A stretch of DNA of 7,937 nucleotides. Source: Rhodospirillaceae bacterium. Lineage in GTDB: Bacteria > Pseudomonadota > Alphaproteobacteria > DSM-16000 > Inquilinaceae. The DNA lies in assembly GCA_020425485.1 (NCBI GenBank), contig JAGQRL010000162.1, forward strand, positions 1 through 7,937, written 5' to 3'. A program made the translations under genes and the position numbers. Below, piece after piece: positions 1-7,937 of this stretch. The notes beneath the pieces are model-generated. The model was not told where the DNA came from. It made no database searches and saw only the letters and a program-made list of their open reading frames with translations. Every line of letters starts with the position of its first letter. Within the stretch, counting starts at the first letter, position 1.

Positions 1-40
1 CGGGCGGGGGAGTGGGCTGGAACCGCACTTTGGGCGGTAG

Positions 41-1351
41 CTAGGTGCGCGGCAGTTCGATGGTGGCACTGGCCATGGCCGCGATGCCTTCGCCGCGGCC
101 GGTGAAGCCGAGCCGCTCCGTCGTCGTCGCCTTCACCCCGATGCGGTCGCGCGCGATGCCCAGCAGCTCGGCCAGCCGCCCGGTCATGGCGTCGCGGTGC
201 GGCCCCACCTTGGGCTCCTGGCAGATCACGGTGACGTCCACATGCACGATGCGGCCGCCGCGGCCCGCCACCCGGTCCACGGCGTCCTTCAGGAAGATGG
301 CGGAATCGGCCCCCCGCCAGGCGGCCTCGCTGGGCGGGAAATGGCTGCCGATGTCGCCGTCGGCCAGCGCGCCGTAGAGCGCGTCGGTCAGCGCATGCAG
401 CGCCACATCGGCATCGGAATGCCCTTCCAGCCCGTGGCTGTGGGGAATGTCGAGCCCGCACAGCCGCACGGCGGCGCCGGGGCCGAAGCGGTGCACGTCG
501 AACCCGCTGCCGACCCGCGTTTCCGGGGTGGCGCCGAGGATGCGGGCAGCACGGGCAAGATCGCTCTCGTGGGTCACCTTGATGTTGTCCTCGCTGGCTT
601 CGACCAGGCGCACCGCCAGCCCGGCGTGCTCCGCCACCGCGGCATCGTCGGTGAGGTCGAGATGGGCGGCTGCCCGATGCGCCTGCAGGATCGGGGCGAA
701 GCGGAAGCCCTGGGGGGTTTGCGCGCGCCAGAAGCCGCGCCGGTCCACCGTGGCGTGGGCATCGCCGTCGGGATCCTGGCGCTTCAGGGTATCCACCACC
801 GGGATGGCGGCGATGGCGCCCGGCACTTCGTCCAGGGCCGCCGCCACATGGGCGATGGTGGCGGCATCCGTCAGCGGCCGTGCGCCGTCGTGGATCAGCA
901 CCTGGTCGGGCGGCGGCGTGTCTCCGGCCAGCGCCTCCAGGCCGTTGAGCACCGAGCGCTGGCGCGTTTCCCCGCCCGCCACCGGTTCCGCCAGCCCGAG
1001 ATCACCCACCGCGGCCTCGTAGAGATCCCGGTAATCCGGCTGGATCACCACGCGCACCGCGGCAATCGCCGGATGGCGCAAATAGGCCAGCACCGAGCGG
1101 CGCAGGATCGGCTGGCCCAGCAGGCTCTGGTACTGCTTGGGGATCTCCCCGCCGAAGCGCTGGCTGCGGCCGGCGGCGACGATCAGCGCGGTGCGGAAGG
1201 GCTGGGACACGGGGGAGACTGCCTGCTGCCTGGAACTCGGGGCGCCCCATAGCACAGTTCGCCGCCCGGCGGGCAGGGGTTGGCCGCTCTGCGTGGAGGG
1301 CAGGGCAGGGATCGCAACGGGGTTGGCCACGCGATCCCGCTTGCGCTGCAT
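41..1351 (-). CDS. ispDF: Bifunctional IspD/IspF enzyme: MEP cytidylyltransferase and MECDP synthase
   Basis: This gene encodes a fused enzyme for two non-consecutive steps of the MEP isoprenoid pathway in the cytoplasm. The IspD half makes CDP-ME from MEP and CTP; the IspF half cyclises CDP-ME 2-phosphate to MECDP. Residues are numbered from the ATG at 1351. IspD signatures are the nucleotide-binding loop AAGRSQRFGG with PKQY (59-74), GGETRQRSV (126-134), IHDGARP (153-159), QTPQGF (211-216) and NIKVTHESD (256-264). IspF begins near 279 with GSGFDVHRF, followed by HSDADVALHALTDA (311-324). D285, H287 and H319 match the family's divalent-metal ligands, and KATTTERLGFTGRGEG (407-422) is the conserved C-terminal motif. 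Both halves look intact. The start is uncertain: the first 47 residues have no IspD character and contain some rare codons (CTA, CGA, AGG). A GTG at 1210 would give 389 aa beginning VSQPFRTALIVAAG, which fits the family better. Neither start has a clear Shine-Dalgarno, so the longest ORF is given. It is divergent from dusB. Confidence 0.95.
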   Translation of the reverse strand: MQRKRDRVANPVAIPALPSTQSGQPLPAGRRTVLWGAPSSRQQAVSPVSQPFRTALIVAAGRSQRFGGEIPKQYQSLLGQPILRRSVLAYLRHPAIAAVRVVIQPDYRDLYEAAVGDLGLAEPVAGGETRQRSVLNGLEALAGDTPPPDQVLIHDGARPLTDAATIAHVAAALDEVPGAIAAIPVVDTLKRQDPDGDAHATVDRRGFWRAQTPQGFRFAPILQAHRAAAHLDLTDDAAVAEHAGLAVRLVEASEDNIKVTHESDLARAARILGATPETRVGSGFDVHRFGPGAAVRLCGLDIPHSHGLEGHSDADVALHALTDALYGALADGDIGSHFPPSEAAWRGADSAIFLKDAVDRVAGRGGRIVHVDVTVICQEPKVGPHRDAMTGRLAELLGIARDRIGVKATTTERLGFTGRGEGIAAMASATIELPRT

Positions 1352-1406
1352 AACGAGAGCGTTAAATTGCCTATCCGATAGCCATTATGTCAGTCATGCC
1401 TAGTCC
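1352..1406. promoter_or_regulatory. Divergent ispDF/dusB intergenic region with two small inverted repeats
   Basis: This 55-base stretch is visibly richer in A and T than its surroundings and separates the divergent genes; it becomes 196 bases if ispDF starts at GTG 1210. It carries two dyads. TAACG-AGAG-CGTTA lies at 1351-1364. A better one is centred on 1376: CTATC-C-GATAG (1371-1381), extending to 1368-1384 with one mismatched pair. No convincing -35/-10 pair with good spacing was found on either strand. No sigma54 -24/-12 element (GG-N10-GC context) or NtrC-type TGCACC-N5-GGTGCA site was seen. A promoter and operator role is inferred from position, base composition and symmetry only. Confidence 0.45.
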
Positions 1407-2393
1407 ATGGGCATCTGCCTCGACCAAGTGCACATCGATCCGCCGGTAATCCTGGCGCCCATGTCGGGCGTCACCGACCTGCCGTTCCGCCGCCTCGTGC
1501 GCCGGCTCGGCGGCGGGCTTGTGGTGTCGGAGATGATCGCCAGCCGCGAGATGCTGCGGGCGGCCCAGCGCATGCGCCGCTCCAGCACCGATTGCGCGGA
1601 GGAATGGCCGATGGTGGTGCAGCTTGCCGGCGACGACCCTGGGGTGATGGCCGATGCCGCGCGCCTCAATGTCGACCGCGGGGCGGCGGTGATCGACATC
1701 AACTTCGGCTGTCCCGCCAAGAAGGTGGTCAACAAGGCCTGCGGGGCGGCCATGATGCGCGAGCCGGATCTCGCCACCCGCATCATGGCCGCCGTGGTGC
1801 GCGCCGTGCCGGTGCCGGTGACGGTGAAGATGCGCACCGGCTGGGACGCGGACAGTCGCACCGCACCGCATCTGGCGCGCGCCGCGGAAGCCGTGGGCGT
1901 GCGCCTGGTAACGGTGCATGGCCGCACACGTTCCGATTTCTATTCAGGGCGTTCCGACTGGTCGTTCATCCGCCAAGTGAAGGAAGCGGTGGGCATACCG
2001 GTGGTCGCCAACGGCGATATCGCCGGGCCGGAGGACATCGACCGCTGCCTTGAGGCGAGCGGCGCCGACGGCATCATGATCGGCCGCGCCGCCCAGGGCC
2101 GGCCCTGGCTGATCGGCCAGGCTGCCGAATATCTGCGCAGCGGGCAGTGGCCGGCCGCACCGGAACCGGCCGCCCGCGGCCGTATCGCGCGCGAACACCT
2201 GGACGGCCTGCTGTCCCACTACGGCCTGGACCGCGGCCTGAGGATCGCCCGCAAGCACCTCGGCTGGTATGCCGCCGGGCTCCCTGACGCGACCACTTTT
2301 CGCGACAAGATCAACCGCATGACAGATCATTCCGACGTGTTTTCCGAGATCGCAGCGTTCTTCGCGCCGGCATCGGCAAGGCTGGCCGCATGA
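1407..2393 (+). CDS. dusB: tRNA-dihydrouridine synthase DusB (NifR3 family)
   Basis: This FMN-dependent enzyme reduces specific uridines in the tRNA D-loop to dihydrouridine, using NAD(P)H. The 328-aa product has the family's usual length. VILAPMSGVTDLPFRR (14-29) is the N-terminal FMN-binding signature. INFGCPAKKV (98-107) carries the catalytic cysteine C102. Conserved FMN/tRNA-contacting positions K141 (TVKMRTGW), H171 (VHGRTR), NGDI (202-205) and GADGIMIGRAAQGRPW (219-234) are all present. ARKHLGWY (281-288) is typical of the C-terminal helical domain of DusB. An in-frame TAG at 1401-1403 makes ATG 1407 the first possible start; no Shine-Dalgarno is visible, so translation may be leaderless or weakly initiated. 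It heads the operon, and its stop overlaps the ntrB start by four bases (ATGA). The older name nifR3 comes from this position upstream of ntrBC in Rhodobacter and Azospirillum; a direct role in nitrogen regulation is not implied by the sequence. Confidence 0.96.
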   Translation: MGICLDQVHIDPPVILAPMSGVTDLPFRRLVRRLGGGLVVSEMIASREMLRAAQRMRRSSTDCAEEWPMVVQLAGDDPGVMADAARLNVDRGAAVIDINFGCPAKKVVNKACGAAMMREPDLATRIMAAVVRAVPVPVTVKMRTGWDADSRTAPHLARAAEAVGVRLVTVHGRTRSDFYSGRSDWSFIRQVKEAVGIPVVANGDIAGPEDIDRCLEASGADGIMIGRAAQGRPWLIGQAAEYLRSGQWPAAPEPAARGRIAREHLDGLLSHYGLDRGLRIARKHLGWYAAGLPDATTFRDKINRMTDHSDVFSEIAAFFAPASARLAA

Positions 2394-3543
2394 CCAGCCT
2401 GAGCCCCGTGCACAGCCATGGCGGCGACGCCGGCCGCACGCCGACGCCCATCGCCGCGGCGGAGGTTCTCAACGCCCTGCCGGAGCCGGTTCTGGCGGTC
2501 GATGCGGTGGGCACCATCATCTACGTTAATTTCGAGGCCCAGCAGTTCTTCGAAGCCAGCGAGTCCCTGCTGATCGGCCGCCGGCTCGATGAGTTCCTGC
2601 CCGCCGACAGCCCGATCCACGCGCTGGCCACCGGCGCCGTTGCCGACAACTCAAGCCGGTCGGAGTACGGCGTGCTGCTGGAAACCCCGCGCATCGGCCG
2701 GCACACGGTGACGATCACCGCCGCTCCCCTGACCGGGGCGGACGGCTGTGCCGTGCTGACCCTGTGGACGGCGTCGCTGGCGCGCAAGATCGACAACCAG
2801 CTCACCCATCGCGGCGCGGCGCGCTCGATGACCGCCATGGCCGCCATGCTGGCCCACGAGGTGAAGAACCCGCTGTCGGGCATCCGCGGCGCCGCCCAGC
2901 TTCTGGAGGAAACGGCCCAGGACGACGACAAGCAGCTCACCCAGCTCATCCGCGACGAGACGGACCGCATCGTCGCCCTGGTGGACCGCATGGGCAGCTT
3001 CACCGAAACGCCGGCCGAGCACGGCCCGGTGAACATCCACAGCGTGCTGGAACGGGTGCGCCGGCTGATGGAAACCGGCTACGGCAAGTACCTGAAGATC
3101 CGCGAAAGCTACGACCCCTCGCTGCCGCCCACCCACGGCAACTACGACCAGCTCGTGCAGGTGTTCTTGAACCTGGTGAAGAACGCCGCGGAAGCCTGCG
3201 TGCCGCCGACCGGGGATATCCTGATCACCACGCGCTACCAGCGCGGCGTCTCGGTGGCGGTGCCGTTCTCCAACCGGCGCATCAACCTGCCGCTGTCGGT
3301 GACCATCCAGGACAACGGCGCCGGCATCCCCGACGATATCCGCGAACACCTGTTCGACCCCTTCGTCACCACCAAGACCAACGGCAGCGGGCTGGGGCTC
3401 GCCCTGGTGGCCAAGATCGTCGACGACCACGGCGGCATCATCGGATTTGAAAGTCAGCCCCGCCGCACGGTCTTCACCGTGTCGCTGCCGATCCATGTGG
3501 ACGGCCCGGCGGTTGGTCACGCGGACCACGAGGCGGGAGACCC

Positions 3544-3547
<4 letters not shown>
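2390..3547 (+). CDS. ntrB: Nitrogen regulation sensor histidine kinase/phosphatase NtrB
   Basis: This soluble histidine kinase controls phosphorylation of NtrC; in characterised systems it switches between kinase and phosphatase under PII protein control according to nitrogen status. The 385-aa product lacks membrane segments. An N-terminal PAS domain spans roughly 22-130 (NALPEPVLAVDAVGTIIYVN at 28-47). The dimerisation/phosphotransfer H-box AMLAHEVKNPLSGIRGAAQL (152-171) carries the phospho-acceptor H156. The ATPase domain shows the N-box FLNLVKNAAEA (N261, N265), G1 box DNGAGIP (308-314), F-box LFDPFVTTK (321-329) and G2 box GSGLGLAL (332-339). An insertion between the N and G1 boxes (RYQRGVSVAVPFSNRRINLP, 282-301) is of the kind I associate with alphaproteobacterial NtrB. 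The start overlaps the dusB stop as ATGA and the end overlaps the ntrC start in the same way, so the three genes are probably translationally coupled. All catalytic elements are intact. Confidence 0.96.
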
Positions 3548-4998
<1,451 letters not shown>

Positions 4999-5033
4999 GG
5001 GACAAGGGATGACCCGGAGCACCGGACCCTAGA

Positions 5034-7265
5034 ATGAGCGATCAGGCCGCCACACCCGGCGACGCGCTGGCAACGCCCCCCGGCAGCCGCCAGACGAACA
5101 GGATCGGCGCCCTAGTGCGGGTGCTCGACCGGCTGACCTTCGTGCTGGTGATCGCCGGCCTGGCCGCGGGCGGCGCCACCTATGCGGTGCTGACGGAAAG
5201 CCCGCCCTTCGGCCACGACCCCGATACGCTGTACGTCCTGCTCAACGCCGATCTGGTGATCCTGCTGCTGTTGGGGCTGCTGGTGGCTCGGCGGATCGCC
5301 AGCATCTGGGTGCGGCGGCGGCGCGGCATCGCCGGTTCGCGCCTGCATGTCCGCCTGGTGGGCATGTTCAGCATCGTCGCCGTGGTGCCGGCGATCATCG
5401 TCGCCACCTTCTCCGTGCTGTTCCTCAACCTCGGCATCAGTTCCTGGTTTTCCGACCGGGTGTCCACCGCGGTCGACGAGTCGGTGTCGGTGGCCCAGGC
5501 CTATCTGGCGGAGCACGAGCGCACGCTGGAAGCCGACATCCTGGCCATGGCCAACGACATCAACCGCGAGGCGCTGCGCCTGCTCAACGACCAGCAGCTC
5601 TTCGACCAGCTCATCAACGCCCAGGCGGCCCTGCGCAACCTCACCGAAGCCATCGTGTTCGACGGCAGCGGCCATACCCTGGCGCGCTCCAACCTTACCT
5701 TGATGCTGCAGTTCGAAACCATCCCTGCTTCCGTGCTGGCCCAGGCACGGCGCGGCGACGTGGTGCGGCTGGACAGCGATACCGAGGACCGGGTGCGCGC
5801 CATCGTCCGGCTCGACCGCTTCGTCGACAGCTACCTGCTGGTCGGCCGCTTCGTGGAGCCGGGGGTGATCGAGCACCTGCGCGCCGTGGAAGGGGCGGTG
5901 GACGAATACCAGGAGCTGGAAATCCGCCAGTCGCAGTTCCAGATCACCGTGGTGGCCATCTACCTGGTGCTGGCGGTGCTGGTGCTGCTGGTGGCCATCT
6001 GGGTGGGGCTGAAATTCGCCGAAACCCTGATCCAGCCGGTCAGCAACCTGATCGGTGCGGCCGAACGGGTGCGCGCCGGCGACCTGACGGCACGGGTGCC
6101 GGTGGCCGGCGACCGCGACGAGATCTCCACCCTGACGCTGGCCTTCAACCGCATGACCAGCCAGCTCGAAACCCAGCGCCGCGACCTGATCGACGCCAAC
6201 CGCCAGCTCGACCAGCGCCGCCGCTTCACCGAAACGGTGCTGGGCGGCGTGTCTGCAGGGGTGCTGGGGGTCGACCGCGACGGCCGCGTCAACCTGCCCA
6301 ACAAGTCCGCCATGGCACTGCTGGAACGCCGGCTGGAGGACCTGGTGGGCCGGCCGCTGGCCGATATCGTGCCGGAGATGGGCGAGCTGCTGGACGAAGC
6401 GGCGCGCCGGCCGCACCTGCCCACCGGCCGGCAGATCCGCCTGCGCCTCGGCCAGACCGACCGCACCTTGCTGGTGCGCGTGGCAGTCGAGCGCCTGGGT
6501 ACGGAGGTGCACGGCTTCATCGTCACCTTCGACGACATCTCCGAACTGGTGTCCGCCCAGCGCAAGGCGGCGTGGGCCGATGTCGCCCGCCGCATCGCCC
6601 ATGAGATCAAGAACCCGCTGACGCCGATCCAGCTTTCCGCGGAACGCCTGAAGCGCAAATACCTGCGCCAGATCACCAGCGACCCCGACACCTTCGTGGC
6701 CTGCACCGACACCATCGTCCGCCAGGTGGGCGATATCGGCCGCATGGTGGACGAGTTTTCCGCCTTCGCCCGCATGCCCCAGCCGGCCATCGGCCCCCAC
6801 GACCTGGTGCAGGCGTGCCGCCAGGCCATCGCCTTGCAGGAAAGCCGGCCCAACGTGGATTTCCGCATGGAGGTGGAGGAGGGCGCCGGCACCGTGGTGG
6901 CGCCGATCGATCCGCGCCTGGTGTCCCAGGCCCTCATCAACCTGCTGCAGAACGCGGTGGATGCCATCGAGGGGCGCGATCCGCCGCCCGAGGGGGCTGC
7001 CGAGCCGCGCGGCGAGGTGATCATGCGGGTCACCGCCACGACGGAAACCGCCAGCATCTGCGTGCTCGACAACGGCCGCGGCCTGCCGTCCGGCGATCGC
7101 GACACGCTGACCGAGCCCTATGTCACCCACCGGCCCAAGGGCACCGGCCTCGGCCTTGCGATCGTCAAGAAGATCATGGACGAACATGGTGGCCAGCTCG
7201 TTCTCGGCGACCGGCCGGGCGGTGGAGCCAGCATCTGTCTCAACTTTCCCAGGAACGAGGGGTAG
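5034..7265 (+). CDS. ntrY: Membrane sensor histidine kinase NtrY
   Basis: NtrY is the membrane-bound kinase partner of NtrX; in studied alphaproteobacteria the pair has been linked to nitrogen metabolism, redox and envelope signals. The 743-aa product has four hydrophobic segments: about 34-53, 66-85, 108-132 and 304-326. A cysteine-free extracytoplasmic region (about 133-303) lies between the last two and is the likely sensing part. After the fourth segment come a HAMP linker (about 327-380, with PVSNLIGAAERVRAGDLTARV), a PAS domain (about 396-505) and an H-box (RRIAHEIKNPLTPIQLSAER, 519-538) with phospho-acceptor H523. The ATPase domain shows the N-box INLLQNAVDA (N636, N640), G1 DNGRGLP (679-685) and TEPYVTHRPKGTGLGLAI (693-710). 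An in-frame TGA at 5010-5012 and absence of other starts support ATG 5034, although there is no well-spaced Shine-Dalgarno. It sits 35 bases after ntrC and is probably co-transcribed. Length and domain order are normal for NtrY. Confidence 0.96.
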   Translation: MSDQAATPGDALATPPGSRQTNRIGALVRVLDRLTFVLVIAGLAAGGATYAVLTESPPFGHDPDTLYVLLNADLVILLLLGLLVARRIASIWVRRRRGIAGSRLHVRLVGMFSIVAVVPAIIVATFSVLFLNLGISSWFSDRVSTAVDESVSVAQAYLAEHERTLEADILAMANDINREALRLLNDQQLFDQLINAQAALRNLTEAIVFDGSGHTLARSNLTLMLQFETIPASVLAQARRGDVVRLDSDTEDRVRAIVRLDRFVDSYLLVGRFVEPGVIEHLRAVEGAVDEYQELEIRQSQFQITVVAIYLVLAVLVLLVAIWVGLKFAETLIQPVSNLIGAAERVRAGDLTARVPVAGDRDEISTLTLAFNRMTSQLETQRRDLIDANRQLDQRRRFTETVLGGVSAGVLGVDRDGRVNLPNKSAMALLERRLEDLVGRPLADIVPEMGELLDEAARRPHLPTGRQIRLRLGQTDRTLLVRVAVERLGTEVHGFIVTFDDISELVSAQRKAAWADVARRIAHEIKNPLTPIQLSAERLKRKYLRQITSDPDTFVACTDTIVRQVGDIGRMVDEFSAFARMPQPAIGPHDLVQACRQAIALQESRPNVDFRMEVEEGAGTVVAPIDPRLVSQALINLLQNAVDAIEGRDPPPEGAAEPRGEVIMRVTATTETASICVLDNGRGLPSGDRDTLTEPYVTHRPKGTGLGLAIVKKIMDEHGGQLVLGDRPGGGASICLNFPRNEG

Positions 7266-7269
7266 CGCC

Positions 7270-7386
7270 ATGCATCGCTTGTCGGTCGAAGCAAGCAGCC
7301 CTAGGATTCAGCCTGTCGGAAGAGGAGGCGGCCCCATGCACCGACGCGGCCAGGACTGCCATGCCGGTACGGCGAACGTGAGCTGA
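7270..7386 (+). CDS. Possible small leader ORF upstream of ntrX (38 or 16 codons)
   Basis: A short reading frame fills most of the ntrY-ntrX gap. ATG 7270 follows a GAGGGG (7257-7262) at 7 bases spacing and would give 38 aa. An in-frame ATG at 7336 follows a perfect AGGAGG (7323-7328), also at 7 bases, and would give the 16-residue peptide MHRRGQDCHAGTANVS. Both end at TGA 7384-7386, 10 bases before the ntrX ATG. I recognise no family and see no signal peptide or membrane segment. A regulatory leader peptide that couples translation to ntrX is inferred from the position and the unusually good ribosome-binding sites. Chance occurrence is quite possible, because purine-rich stretches are common and the frame continues an alternative frame of ntrY. 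Confidence 0.3.
   Translation: MHRLSVEASSPRIQPVGRGGGPMHRRGQDCHAGTANVS
7279..7307 (+). promoter_or_regulatory. Candidate sigma70-type internal promoter for ntrX
   Basis: TTGTCG (7279-7284) and TAGGAT (7302-7307) each match four of six consensus bases and are separated by exactly 17 bases. A transcript would begin near 7314, just ahead of the AGGAGG at 7323. The position inside the only sizeable gap of the operon makes an ntrX promoter reasonable. The match is moderate and could be chance. Confidence 0.3.
7323..7328 (+). promoter_or_regulatory. Perfect AGGAGG ribosome-binding site without an annotated gene
   Basis: AGGAGG fully matches the anti-Shine-Dalgarno core and lies 7 bases before ATG 7336, the start of a 16-codon frame. 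It is the strongest ribosome-binding site at any start I inspected in the window. It is 68 bases from the ntrX start, too far to serve it directly. Confidence 0.45.
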
Positions 7387-7396
7387 CCGGCCGAAA

Positions 7397-7937
7397 ATGA
7401 CCCACGACATTCTGGTCGTCGATGACGAGCAAGACATCCGCGCGCTGATCTGCGGGATCCTGGACGATGAGGGGTATCGCACCCGCGATGTCGGCGACGC
7501 CGAGGCGGCGCTGGCGGCGGTGCGCTCGCGCGTACCCGATCTGGTGATCCTCGACGTCTGGCTCCAGGGCAGCACGCTCGACGGGCTGGGCGTGCTGGAA
7601 GCCCTGATGAAGGAAGTGCCGACGCTGCCGGTGGTGATGATCAGCGGCCACGGCACCATCGAAACCGCGGTCACCGCGATCAAGCACGGCGCCTACGACT
7701 TCGTGGAGAAGCCGTTCAAGTTCGACCGCCTGCTGGTAATGGTGGAACGCGCGGTGGAGTCCGGCCGCCTGAAGCGCGAGAACGCCGAACTGCGCCGCCG
7801 CTTCCTGGAAAGTGCTGAACTGGTGGGGTCCAGCACCGCCATGGTGTCGCTCCGCCAGCAGATCGAACGGGTGGCCGGCACCGGCAGCCGCGTACTGATC
7901 ACCGGCCCGGCCGGCGCCGGCAAGGAGGTGGCGGCCC
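7397..7937 (+). CDS. ntrX: Nitrogen regulation response regulator NtrX (N-terminal part, cut by window end)
   Basis: NtrX is the response regulator partner of NtrY, built like NtrC. Only about 180 codons are visible and the frame is still open at the right edge, so this is an edge truncation, not a broken gene. The receiver domain (about 3-122) begins MTHDILVVDDEQDIR. It has D9/D10 in the acidic cluster, phospho-acceptor D53 (VILDVWL), S83 (MISGHG) and K105 (EKPF). A helical linker (about 123-141) leads into the AAA+ domain (ELVGSSTAM from 141), with Walker A GPAGAGKE at 170-177. The sigma54-contact loop, Walker B and DNA-binding domain lie outside the window, so they cannot be judged. An in-frame TGA at 7379-7381 makes ATG 7397 the only upstream start candidate. 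There is no Shine-Dalgarno in the preceding bases (GACCGGCCGAAA), unlike the mini-ORF just upstream. The 131-base gap from ntrY is larger than the other operon junctions. Confidence 0.95.
   Translation, partial: MTHDILVVDDEQDIRALICGILDDEGYRTRDVGDAEAALAAVRSRVPDLVILDVWLQGSTLDGLGVLEALMKEVPTLPVVMISGHGTIETAVTAIKHGAYDFVEKPFKFDRLLVMVERAVESGRLKRENAELRRRFLESAELVGSSTAMVSLRQQIERVAGTGSRVLITGPAGAGKEVAA

Noticed and set aside
2..40. Possible C-terminal tail of a convergent plus-strand gene ending at TAG 38-40
   Set aside because: Only 12 codons are visible and none is recognisable; any GC-rich sequence gives such a fragment.
197..1252. 351-codon plus-strand frame opposite ispDF
   Set aside because: It is a shadow of the well-supported IspDF gene; the translation is rich in Gly, His, Arg and Ala with no family motifs.
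1323..1346. TTGGCCAC...CTTGCG as a sigma54 promoter upstream of dusB
   Set aside because: The GG and GC elements are 12 bases apart, not the required 10, so the -24/-12 spacing fails.
2651..3529. Antisense 292-codon frame opposite ntrB
   Set aside because: It has compositionally biased sequence, no domain and no separate promoter; NtrB explains the region fully.
5940..6010. Repetitive CTGGTG-rich stretch
   Set aside because: It encodes the Leu/Val-rich fourth membrane segment of NtrY; codon choice explains the repeats.
5112..7271. 719-codon open frame antisense to ntrY
   Set aside because: It is opposite a complete, motif-rich NtrY. Its product is a low-complexity His/Gln/Gly/Ala/Asp-rich chain, as expected from the complement of GC-rich codons, and shows no recognisable domain.
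7363..7373. Short hairpin GCCG-GTA-CGGC in the ntrY-ntrX gap as a terminator
   Set aside because: The stem is only four base pairs and there is no following T-run, so it is not a credible intrinsic terminator.

Overview
The window is a GC-rich, densely coding chromosomal segment with the classic alphaproteobacterial ispDF // dusB(nifR3)-ntrB-ntrC-ntrY-ntrX gene order. The fused IspD-IspF enzyme, the DusB/NifR3 gene leading the operon, and an NtrYX pair directly behind NtrBC all point to Alphaproteobacteria. A Rhodospirillales/Azospirillum-like member is likely, but I infer this from gene order and protein character, not from a database comparison.

Layout. Bases 1-40 hold nothing I can assign. 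Bases 41-1351 (minus strand) encode bifunctional IspDF of the MEP isoprenoid pathway; its true start may lie inside the ORF at GTG 1210. A short, AT-richer divergent intergenic region with two small inverted repeats separates it from the plus-strand operon. That operon runs dusB (1407-2393), ntrB (2390-3547), ntrC (3544-4998), ntrY (5034-7265) and ntrX (7397 to beyond the window end). The dusB/ntrB and ntrB/ntrC junctions are 4-base ATGA overlaps, which suggests translational coupling. The ntrC-ntrY gap is 35 bases. The ntrX coding region is open at the right edge: about 180 codons are visible, ending just after the Walker A motif.

How the genes work together. DusB is a tRNA dihydrouridine synthase that heads the operon. 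NtrB is a soluble PAS-containing histidine kinase; it phosphorylates NtrC, a sigma54 enhancer-binding activator of nitrogen-assimilation genes. NtrY is a membrane-bound histidine kinase paired with NtrX, a second NtrC-like regulator. All catalytic and phospho-acceptor residues I checked in the kinases and regulators are present.

The least ordinary stretch is the 131-base ntrY-ntrX gap (7266-7396). It holds a sigma70-like promoter candidate and a perfect AGGAGG ribosome-binding site serving a 16-codon (or 38-codon) mini-ORF. That mini-ORF stops 10 bases before ntrX, while ntrX itself has no visible Shine-Dalgarno. I see no mobile element, CRISPR array, tRNA/rRNA gene or evident new system; this is mainly a conserved housekeeping/regulatory locus.
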